A model generated the notes under the pieces. The model saw nothing but the letters and a program-made list of their open reading frames with translations, made no database searches and was not told the origin of the DNA. The translations under genes and the position numbers were made by a program. Source: Siphonodentalium dalli (taxonomy: Eukaryota > Mollusca > Scaphopoda > Gadilida > Siphonodentaliidae). From it: a DNA stretch of 64,000 nt. This document shows, one piece after another, positions 54,543 to 64,000 of this stretch; position 1 is the first letter of the stretch; each line of letters starts with the position of its first letter. The stretch covers positions 95,313,319-95,377,318 of the forward strand of contig CP136066.1 in assembly GCA_032622095.1 (NCBI GenBank). Direction: 5' to 3'.

Positions 54543-56385
54543 GTATGTTTTTATTCTTATTTTTTGTTTGTTTATTCTTAAATCATGGATATGAGCTGCA
54601 TGTGTATACATAATTACAACACAACAGACATCATACACTAGAACGTTGTGGAATATACTGATCTGTCTACGCAAGCTTATATGTTTAAGGGGGTTATTCC
54701 GTGTTCAGTTCAAAATTGATGGCAGTACAGAAACATCACATCGCCAAGAATATGCAAGTTGAGTTTTACCACACGGACATAATCACCACTGAGATAGATG
54801 TCGCAGCAATTGTTTCTCCAAAATCAGGATCCTTCATTAATTTTATATTACCTAATGTCTCAGTAATTTCTTCATCGAAATGTGTGTGAATTAATTCTTA
54901 TTTCTTGTCGCAATGAAAATGTTATATAAGGATTAACTGTCATGTGGACTGTTTTTATGGAGATGTAACCGTGAGGTAAGTGGTCCTTCGGGTTTTACAT
55001 ACAAGTTATGACCACTTACCTCACGGTTACATCTCCATAAAAACAGTCCACATGACAGTTAATCCTTATATTTATATACATTTAGCGAAAAGACACTTTT
55101 GTAAATGTATTTAAATCGAAAAGTGTATCGTGACAAAACCAGCCCAAAATATCCCATAGCACCCTTGGCAAAAGTTAACAGGAACAATTGAAACCCGATG
55201 ATTTATTAAGTCAATCCTGCGCGAATCCAAATGCGCCCAAAACATTACGCGTTCGTCTTTCCAAACCCAAATGACGTATCGATGTTGTTATTAGCTTGCA
55301 GTTATGAGCTGTTGCGCATTCACCGAGAAATAATTGCAACTAGCCACGTGGGCGCCGACCAATCGGAATGCTGGATTTAGTGATGATCACACTTAGTATG
55401 TAAATATATAAGAATGAGACACTGAGATGTCCATTAAATCAGATCAAGCCTGAAAATCTGTCCGGATTTGCGTCTCACATAATTCAGAACTTCAAGTTTG
55501 TTTATTGATGAAGGCAATAATTTATAACAGCTCTCCTGAATCAAATTCCGAAGACGTTGAGGAGATCACACGACACCTGTAAGTTGTACAGGGACGTGTG
55601 GACAGGGGTTGTTGGGTTGTTTATCTCTTCAAACTTTGGTACATTTCCGACAGTTGGAAATGCCATTCCTGACACAACATTAGTTAGACATTTGACACCA
55701 GATATAGGTTGGAATTGTTCTCATTGTTAGATTTTCCAACCAGTAACTAGTGTATGCAATGGTCATCAGTTGGTAATTTCCCAACCTTAGAGTGTGTCAG
55801 GTTGGATATGTCCAAGGGGGTGCAAATGGAATTCTGCGAAGCTGGGAGTTTGATGTTTGGAACTTTGGATGAAATGGGGGGGGGGGGGGGGGTGCAGTTG
55901 GAAATTTGAAGGTGACACCCATGGGAACCCTCTAGCCACGTCCCTAGAACTTGTACGTGTGGGTATTTAATAAAATAAATTGACTGACATTTCGAATATA
56001 TAGTCCTGCGATCCTAGAATAAGCGTTACATTTATGTTTGTGCTATTGGGAGATGCAGATCACATGCAATCACAAGACCACAACATTAGCTGCATGTACC
56101 TACCGGTACCTCAAAGCTTTATTTTCCAATTAATGCATAACACTTTGGCCAAAAAGTGCCTGTGTTTCGGCACTGCAGAAACTACTGTGCGAAACGACTG
56201 CATTTAAAGAAACAAAACACTTTAAATATTTAATTGTTATACTTAAACCGTTGGATCTCACAGTGAGAGGTCCTGTGTGAATAGGGACATAGTAATGAGA
56301 TTTAAAACTAATCCTCCCCCACCTCTTCTTAAGACATACATACGTGCAACTGATAATCCATACATCTAATATATATTTTGGGACT

Positions 56386-56430
<45 letters not shown>

Positions 56431-59400
56431 TAGCTATGGCCGGGAAAACGGCTGGACCGATTGAGCTCAAACTTCCAATCTAAGGTTAAAAACCCACGGG
56501 CAGTGTTTACCGCCGTTTTCGAGAAGCTCAGAGCACACATTCTCCACCCCAGTCACAAAAATTACCGCCATTGGCACGGTGGAGTTAATCGCGTTGATAG
56601 TTAAAGAGCGTTCGTATCCGCAGTGTCGTTGATAAAGAGCGTATGCGTGTAGTGTGATTCTTACGTCTGGGTCCACACGTGAGCGTAACTGTATCCAGAC
56701 ATGAGCGTGTTGTGTGATTCTTACGTACTTAGGGCTTCCCATGAACGGGGGAGATTTTCATCGGGTCAGTTTTTTCGCCTGATGTGATTTTCACCTTGAA
56801 ACGGGTACCCACAAATGATATATATGTGTGTGTCCTTTATAGACTCGAACCGATTGAGCTCAAACTTGTTACCCACGGGAAGTGTCATGGGCGGGTTAAA
56901 TTGTGACCCCGACCTGACCTTGACCTTGAAAATGATCAATTCGAGGTCAAATCGGGTAAAACTGGCGGATTTCGACGAAATTTTACACCTAGGTGCAGCA
57001 TACGTGTCTCGCGGAAGCTGTTGCAATTGCCTTTTCGAACAAAGCCATGAGACGAACCACGCCAGTTGTGATTCTTATGTCTGTCTTCGTATACTTAGGG
57101 GTTCCAAGGAACGGGGGAGATTTTCATCGGTTAAGTTTTTCCACCCGATGTGATCTTCACCTTGAAACGGGTACCCACAAACGTACCTCTTTTAGGGACG
57201 GGTACCATCACGGGACGGGTACCATCATTTCTCTTGATTAAAAAGGCAGAATTAACTCAATGGGTCAAATCGTTACCCCGACCTAACCTTGACCTTTAAA
57301 ATTGTCAATTCAAGGTCAAATCCCGGACGAAGTCGGGTCACCTGCTAGTATAATATAATCCTACTATTTCTTGAATAAGAAGCAACTATAATTACGAACA
57401 AAGCAGAAGACATATCTAGGTTCACGTGAATTCGGTCAATGATGACGTTATCCGACGAATTTGAAATCGACATGCATTCGATGGGGCGGCATTTTATGAA
57501 TGGAATTATGAAATGAACATGATGAAAGTGACAATGAAATTGACAAGCTTCAAGTTCGCCATCAGCCGAAGTGCTCCCCCAGGGTTACTATCAATAATAT
57601 TATTATTTCGCTTATTTCAGTAAAATTCTCCGTTTGTCACCCGTCATGTTTGACATCGTTATCAGCTTAGAATATATGTAGGGGAATTGGTACACATTAG
57701 TCACATGGCCAGGGGAATGTCACGCGATAGGCGCCTTCGACCTCAGATGTCTTAAAGGGGGACTGATAAATTGCATTATTAGTAAAGAGCGTTTATTATC
57801 AGCTAAGAAAATATATGTAAATTGGTGTACAGAGGTAGTTAACGAGACACGGGCAATGTCATGGGATAGGTGCCGTTGTCCTCAAATGAGTTAAAGTGAT
57901 GCGAAACACTCAGGGAGGGTGATCAAATAAAAATATAGAATAATCTTGCTCAAAGTAGTTATTTTTACGAATATAAATCCAAATTTACAACACAAACCGT
58001 CATTCTTATATATCGATTAAATTTAATGATTCTCGTTGGCGAAATCATTTGTGTTCGTTTATCGCCGTTTGTTGCGTCCCGAATCGAGATGTAAATATTT
58101 ACCATTGCGCGTTGTTCGGGCGATGTTTTATGTGGAGTGTTGTGGTCGATTTCGTTGAGATTTTCTGCGATGTTAGTAGAATTTTACATCCCCCAGTTGG
58201 CACAGCGCCTGGGTACTAACTTGTCAGTTTAATACACCCGAACAAGTACATAATATGTCTTTAAAGGCACTAATAATTAGCAGTCAAAGAGCGTTTATTA
58301 TCAGCTTAAAATAATCCTTCACACGATGTTCATGCATGTCATGTTTGTCATTTTTAACGAGCAATTCCCTGTAGTATATAATAAATATGATCAATGTATG
58401 TGTGTGACCCACACCTTATTTGGTTTCGTATTTGCAGGGATATGTTATAGTAGAGAACTATTTCACAAAAGATGAGCTGGAAGCATGCAAAGATGATTTG
58501 AGAAAAGTAGTCGACAAAGTCGCACAGCGCTTATATCGCGCCGGCAAAATAAAAGGTTTGTAATTCCTATAATAAGTGACGTGCATTAGTGGACCCGGGT
58601 GAGGGGGGGGGGTGCATCAGTTGGATAAATTATGCACCGAACAACAGCGGCTGAATTGTCTCACGATGTCGCGTCGGGAGTCACGTGGCATCAACGTGCC
58701 ATCATAAAGAACAATACTTCCAAGGTAAAGTGGGAAATTAAGATTAGAAACATGAGGTTTGGTTTTCAGAGGAACTTGATTCCCGAATCGAGATACATGT
58801 ATATAACTCGATAGAGTATTCTTTTCCAGCCTCGGAATTATACGAAGATGCCGAACTGAACACCCGTCTCACGAAGTTGGAAGCCGCGTTCCCGGGAGCA
58901 ACCATTCTCGCTCACAAACAGATTGAGGGCATTCCACCAGTGAGTATTTCGTCATGGTTAATGAACGAGCGACGGGATATTCGGAAACCATAAGGGGCTA
59001 GACCTTTCAGTTCCGAATGTCAAGTCGCTCATCCATTGACTCACTTAAAACACAGTTTTAAAATATACAGAACGGAATTGCTTTTATACAGAAAGAAAAT
59101 TCAGATAAATATCGACATGATGTTTTTTTTTACAACAAAAAATAGTCCTTCGCTGACAACAAAACATTGCCCCTTTGATTTCGCATTCATCACGTTATAC
59201 CAACAGGAGAACACAATAATATTTAGTGTGCGCGTATGCTCGCGTGTTCTGCTGTTACACGATGATACAGTGAATGAGATGCGCAACCCGATCGACAAGG
59301 AAATGAATTGCGTGGGGTTCATAAGCATAATTATATGCAGATATTATCCTCGTGGGTGGTCCAATCTATATATTCTAAAAAAAACAAAAAAAAACATATA

Positions 59401-62400
59401 TCACCTATAATAAGGAGGGTGCAAATAGTGAAGAGATTTCCTAAAACTATACGATTTCATTATTTTCACGTTCAATTGCATCACCTCTGAATTCCGTTAA
59501 AACAACTAATCCTTAATAATTACAAGAACTGTATACTGCTTATCACTGAAGATTTCCTATTCACCTCACCAGAAAGCTTCTAAATGCGGACCAAAAATCT
59601 CCTAATTGGATTTAATGCACCCCCGATACTTCGCAATACGATCTTTAGTCTACATTCCAACTGATACATACGTCATCAGCAAAGTTAGCTGTTATATTAT
59701 GCATTGGGTTCCCGCAATGAAATCTTCAAGATTGGCCCAGCCAATGTTCACACCTAAATATCGAAAGCAATTAATGCGGTCATAAAGGTTACACACTGCA
59801 ACAATGAGACAACCGCGAAGATACTTCCACGAATACATTAACAGTCTAACCGATACGCAATATACGTGAGTACGTTATTAATCAAAGTTACCCCATAGCT
59901 CACATGACATCGCCAGCTCAGCCTAGCGGTATACACCCCGAGTGCGTAATAAATTTGTACCTGCATATTTCAGGCAATAGCGAAATTGTGGTCAAGTGAG
60001 AAACTTCTGAATGTTGTTGAACAGTTGATCGGCTCTGACATAGCCGGGCATCCGGTCTGGAATATACGCCCCAAAACGCCTAGCAACCATGCGACCACAG
60101 TACCCTGGCATCAAGGTCAGTGTTATGAGGGAAAAGTTCCAATTCATGCATGGTCTACATAAAAAATATGTTCTTAGTTAAGAAAACAATATTTTCGTAG
60201 TGAAGAAAATTAAAAGAAAACCATTTTCTTATTTAAGAAAACATTTCTTTAGTAAGATTTTGGAGGGAGACATTCTTGATAAGCAACCTTTTGATTATTG
60301 CAAACTTACTGTTAAATATTTATTTGATTTCCATGCATTGACTTGTACGGATAGACACTACCCCATAGACATTACCCCATATATTATCCCATCCACCCCA
60401 TAGACTTATTGCCTGAACATTTCCCACCAATAAATATGAACCCTTCTGCACTTGTATTATAGTTTAATCTATTTGTCGCGTGCTCACCTTTCCTGAACAC
60501 CCCATCCAAATGAATAATAGTTCAGTCCAATATATACATTTATAACTGAATATGATAATTCAATTATTATAGAAAGAGTTAATTTATCAATTTTCTCATT
60601 GCAGACAATGGATACACAGATTTAGATTCATACAACACACTAGTTCCAACAGCGTGGATCCCATTTGTAGATGCCACTCAGACAAACGGATGTATGGAGG
60701 TGAGAGAACATACACAACCTGTCCGACACCAGCATTCATTACCCCCTCTAAGGTGTATACTGCGAGGTTGATATGGCCGTTTCCGTTGAGATATGGAGCA
60801 AATATGATTTAAAATGTACTACTATAGGTATATTGCGTACCGGTTATACTTATGCAGTCTGTTTGTATTCGCGGACGTATCTTCGCGGATGTCTCATTGT
60901 TGCAGTATGTAACTTTTATGACTTTGTTAATTGCTTTAGATATTTAGGTGTGTGAACAATGGCTGGACCACTCTTGAAGATTTTATTGCGGGAACACAAT
61001 GCATAATATAACAGCTAGCATTGCTGATGGAGTATGTCTCATTTGGAATATAGACTAAATGTCGTATTGCGAAGTATCGGGCGTGTATTTAATCCGATTA
61101 GTATAATATTGGTCCGCATTTAGAGGCAATCTGCTGTGGTGAATGAGAAACCTTCAGTGATAAGCCATAGTTATTGTAACAACTTGAAGAATTAGTTGTT
61201 TTAACGGAATTCTGAGGTGGTGCATTCATGAAACCAATATATTTTATATTATATATATGCCTAATAATATCATCTTGAGGGCGTTACCATTTCTGACTGT
61301 GGTTTTCTTGCATTCACTTGGCGGTTTTATTCTGTAAACCATGTGGTTTATACTGTGTGAGGCTCACTAACCAGGGTATCTGATGTCGTCTATCGGATAG
61401 ACACCACCGCGATGTAAAGGATACAACGTGTCCCAATGTGAACGCTAGCGAAAATCGCAGATACCATGTCGCTACCTACGAAGCACAAGGTGTAAAAAAT
61501 AAACCTTAAAGGTACTCAATCCGATCAGACGCTCCTAAATTACTATCTCTTTGGCTTCGGGGGTAAAAAATAGTTGATTCGAATCGAGGAACCCACCCAT
61601 CAAAGCTCAGAGTGATTAGATATCGATGTTTGAAGTTTACGATTTCTATTTTTGTGGGACAGAACTTGCCGGTCAAACGGACTGTCTTGCAGATAAAGAT
61701 GGATAACTCTAAAATCAAATGATTATTATTACCACTTGATATTAGAGTTATCCATAGTTATCTGCAAGTTTGACCGGCAAGTTCTGTCCCACAAACAATA
61801 GAAATTTGCAACTGCAGACCATGGGAAGAACATCGAGAGCTATGTTGAAAAGTTTATGGTACTACATAATTTTGATGATTAACCCTTTCAGTGCCAAGTC
61901 CGATTTTTGTATCAACCCATATACCCTGTGCCAATGCATTCTCTTATATATGCGAGTCGACCATAGGTCGCCTCGCATATATAAGAGAATGCATTGGCCT
62001 AACAATTTTTCATCATTTGTTATTTTTTACAATTTTAATAATTTGTTCTTATATTCTTTAACTCTTTCAGTGCTAGACTTATTTTGTAGGTTTAGTGCCA
62101 GGGGATCTTACAGTTTTCATGGGCATCAAAATCATTACTATGAATACTTGGTGATAGTTTTGAGTTATAACATGCCCCTAAGGTTTTATCCAGTTTGTTT
62201 TAAAATTCGCTATAGCATGCTTTAAGCATACCCAAAAAAAATTCAACCCAAACAAATCTAAAAAAAAAACAGCATTTTTTAAAATTATTTTATTTTTTTG
62301 GACCGATTTTACAGACCGTAAATTAGGACCGATGAGATCGCCCCCTGGCACTGAAAGGGTTAAAACGAAGAGAAAGCATTGCGTGAATCTTTAAATAGTT

Positions 62401-62913
62401 TCATGTTAAGATTCCGTTTCTGATTCCAGAATTCCGATTAATATAAATGGCACAACATGTTTTCGGGGATCGAACATTGTATTTGCAGTTATATTTTTAT
62501 CAATTCAATGCGTCTTTCTGTGACATATGCTGCTCACAGAAAAGTATACTTCAGGTACATATCGACCTATTTCGATACCAGGTAACATCAATAGCGAATT
62601 TTATTATGTGTATTTTGGAGCGCACATAAGCCATTTGACTTAAAATGGGCCTTTTTATTGGGTGCATGTGCGATGAATAGTACTTGCTTTTTTGTCGGTG
62701 AATTTTATTAGTTGACCTGCTGTTCTGTCGCGCTCTATTTCTAACGTTATACATACCCTGTATTCATTGGAGGAACATTGTACAGCTCACTTCTCCGTCC
62801 TATACAGGTTGCCGAGAGAGGGCACAGGAAGGGTTTGGTAGCAACTCACGAGTGTTGTCATGTCGGAACATGGTACGTCATGCTCGATCCGAAAGAAATG
62901 GAGGAGGCACTTG
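54408..62913 (+). CDS. PhyH family gene 2, first six exons (continues beyond window)
   Basis: Predicted Fe(II)/2-oxoglutarate oxygenase, paralog of the minus-strand gene, head to head with it. Exons: 54,408-54,542; 58,438-58,555; 58,830-58,939; 59,974-60,115; 60,605-60,699; 62,808-62,913. All borders are GT-AG and the phases are the same as in gene 1. Exons 2, 4, 5 and 6 have exactly equal lengths (118, 142, 95, 106); exon 1 is one codon shorter and exon 3 three codons longer. The first metal pair is His167-x-Asp169 (PWHQ closing exon 4, Asp opening exon 5). The third His and the Arg should be in exons 7-8, which I do not find before 64,000. ATG at 54,408 is the first in frame and aligns with gene 1. 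Confidence 0.92.
54930..55407 (+). repeat. foldback-headed repeat in intron 1 of PhyH gene 2
   Basis: Full hairpin head (GGATTAACTGTCATGTGGAC, arms of about 65 bp closing at CCTTCGGG) and the conserved tail with CACGTG, CCAAT and TGACGTA. Confidence 0.82.
55589..55947. mobile_element. short hAT-like element in intron 1
   Basis: CAGGGACGTG start and CTAGCCACGTCCCTAG end; AAGTTGTA and AACTTGTA flank it (seven of eight). A deleted member of the 48,928 family. Confidence 0.75.
56365..57348 (+). mobile_element. non-autonomous Helitron in intron 1
   Basis: Begins TCTAATATATATTTTGGG after A and ends CTAG before T. A short hairpin (CCCGG/TCGGG) lies about 10 bp before the CTAG. These are the hallmarks of Helitrons, which insert between A and T without target duplication. 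A (GTCT)n run follows the 5' end. The interior repeats GACCTTGACCTT blocks. No Rep/helicase frame. Confidence 0.82.
57888..58258. other. noncoding block shared with intron 8 of PhyH gene 1
   Basis: From TTAAAGTGATGCGAAACAC to CACCCGAACAAGT this resembles 27,415-27,775 and its copy B counterpart (39,596-39,715 plus 40,191-40,430) at roughly 75% by eye. It may be an old repeat or a conserved element; I see no frame. Confidence 0.65.
58438..58555 (+). CDS. PhyH gene 2, exon 2
   Basis: 118 nt, GYVIVENYFTKDELEACKDD, acceptor TATTTGCAG, donor GTTTGT. Confidence 0.92.
58830..58939 (+). CDS. PhyH gene 2, exon 3
   Basis: 110 nt, SELYEDAELNTRLTKLEAAF and then ILAHKQIEGIPP, acceptor CTTTTCCAG, donor GTGAGT. 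Confidence 0.92.
59974..60115 (+). CDS. PhyH gene 2, exon 4
   Basis: 142 nt, LWSSEKLLNVVEQLIGSDI, ends PWHQ (His167), acceptor ATATTTCAG, donor GTCAGT. Confidence 0.93.
60605..60699 (+). CDS. PhyH gene 2, exon 5
   Basis: 95 nt, opens with the metal-ligand Asp169, LVPTAWIPFVDATQTNGC, donor GTGAGA. Confidence 0.93.
60710..61500. other. intron 5 of PhyH gene 2, no other gene seen
   Basis: A short plus frame (60,773-60,955) is not recognisable. No element ends identified. Confidence 0.4.
61510..61807. repeat. AGGTACTC MITE, right-truncated, in intron 5
   Basis: AGGTACTCAATCCGATCAG after TTAA, with inverted inner arms around ATAACTCTAAAATCAA and AGAACTTGCCGGTCAAAC; no right end. Confidence 0.7.
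61883..62000. repeat. CCCTTTCAGTGCC fragment joined to a half double-hairpin element
   Basis: TTAACCCTTTCAGTGCCAAG for about 40 bp, then TA and CCCTGTGCCAATGCATTC with one complete 70-bp hairpin. The partner hairpin is missing. Confidence 0.75.
62062..62359. repeat. diverged CTCTTTCAGTGC TTAA-target MITE
   Basis: CTCTTTCAGTGCTAGAC to CTGGCACTGAAAGGG, TTAA on both sides; the interior differs from the copy at 1,588. Confidence 0.75.
62808..62913 (+). CDS. PhyH gene 2, exon 6
   Basis: 106 nt, VAERGHRKGLVATHECCHVG, phase 1 out at donor GTTAGT; the last exon visible before the window ends. Confidence 0.92.
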
Positions 62914-63010
62914 GTTAGTTTGACCATTATTTCATGTGTAATTGATTTATAATCAAAATGGCAAAGTTTTAAAGGTATATATACACACTCCAATTCGATG
63001 GTTCCTGTAT

Positions 63011-63039
63011 CAACAACAACAACAACAACAACAACAACA
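63011..63039 (+). repeat. (CAA)n microsatellite
   Basis: About nine CAA units in intron 6 of PhyH gene 2. Confidence 0.9.
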
Positions 63040-63229
63040 GGAACAACATTTCTTCAAAAGATGCTTTATCATAATGGATTAATTTTCAAAAAAAATAATG
63101 CTATCCACTGCCAACTCTTGTATACAATTTTCCAAAACGTGTTATATATCAACATTTTGTTCAACGCAATTTGGTATCGAGAGTATATCGGTCGACTCAT
63201 CGAATATTTGCTAGGCCGCCAAATATTCC

Positions 63230-63965
63230 AGGTGGTGAAAAATAACAGATTTCAAAAATCGATATCGGATAACTCTGAGCTTTGATGTATGGGTTCGTCG
63301 ACTCGAATCAAATATGTTTTACCCCCGAAGTCCAAGAAATAGTAATTTATAGGAGAGTTAATTTGGATTATATCTTTAAACGCACGCACCACAGTGTTTA
63401 ATTACTATATATGGATAAGTGGATAATTGTAGGAACCTACTTATAAGTCTTTGTCCAAATGCAACATGTATTATACCAAATATGATATCACCAATTATGT
63501 CTTAAAGATGCATAATCCGAATTAACGCTACCAGATTACTATTTCTTTGGCTTCGGGGGTAAAAAGTATTTGAATCGAGTCCAGGAACCCACCCATCAAA
63601 GCTCAGAGTGATCAGATATCGATTTTTGAAATTGGTTATTTCCCCGAGATGTGTATTTATTTGTGGCCTGGTAAAAAGTCATCAAACCGACAGTCTCGGA
63701 CCAAAAATGAACATGGATAACTCTAAATTCAAGTGGTAATACGGTCAAATTTCGTGATAATCAAGTGATAATACGGCCATATTTCGTTGAACAACATGTT
63801 GATAAATAACACGTTTTGGGAAATTTTATACTATTGTTGACATTGGTTAGCATAATTGTTTTGTAATTAATCGATTCTGATAAATAAAGCGTATTTTGAA
63901 GAAATGTTGTTGGTGTTCTAACTTGATGATATTGGGACCGTCTGATTGAATTGCGTACCTTTAAA
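63230..63965. repeat. two AGGTACTC-family remnants
   Basis: A right-end fragment (TTTTACCCCCGAAGTCCAAG) near 63,317 and a longer diverged copy from about 63,505 (AAGATGCATAATCCGAATTA) to 63,962 (GAATTGCGTACCTTTAA). Confidence 0.6.
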
Positions 63966-64000
63966 TTATACGGTATTTTTAGAAGCGTGATTGGAGTATC

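Noticed and set aside
62914-64000. Exon 7 of PhyH gene 2
   Set aside because: I looked for a match to CEIPYKGLLLF and PHRS in all forward frames and found none, so it probably lies beyond the window.

Overview
This window is nuclear DNA from an invertebrate animal. The genes have spliceosomal introns with GT-AG borders, the composition is AT-rich, and more of the sequence is short DNA transposons and hairpins than genes. The PhyH-domain paralogs, a small heat shock protein with two alpha-crystallin domains, and repeats rich in CCGTCCGTCCGT and GGAGTTATGCCCC suggest a marine lophotrochozoan such as a mollusc or brachiopod. That placement is inference; no single sequence here proves it.

Layout. 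From 1 to about 19,260 no gene is supported: the stretch is a nested pile of non-autonomous transposons (a palindromic TA-target MITE, several TTAA-target piggyBac-like MITE families, a MULE-like element with a 9-bp target duplication, long terminal-inverted-repeat elements) and tandem arrays. From 19,262 to 40,466 there are two copies of an 8.5-9 kb segment separated by a 3.5 kb spacer. Each copy holds an intronless minus-strand small heat shock protein gene with a TATA box and heat shock elements, and the last exon of a PhyH (phytanoyl-CoA dioxygenase family) gene. The spacer holds an LTR, a tRNA-Leu-type primer binding site, a short ORF and an intact gag ORF without pol.

From 37,229 to 51,703 a complete nine-exon PhyH gene runs on the minus strand (372 codons, every splice phase consistent). 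Its last exon and the final 17 nt of exon 8 lie in duplication copy B; the same exon in copy A is an orphan. From 54,408 to the window edge a second PhyH gene runs divergently on the plus strand. Six exons are visible and they match the first gene exon by exon, so the two are head-to-head paralogs about 2.7 kb apart. Introns and the intergenic space carry hAT-like elements, a Helitron, a foldback repeat, a LINE remnant and a 66-bp minisatellite.

The two gene families have no obvious shared pathway: one encodes Fe(II)/2-oxoglutarate oxygenases, the other stress chaperones. Their adjacency looks historical. The most interesting signals are the uneven divergence of the two heat shock genes (near-identical flanks, strongly diverged acidic linker), the exon-splitting duplication breakpoint, a filled/empty transposon site between the two copies, and one TTAA site hit independently by two transposon families.
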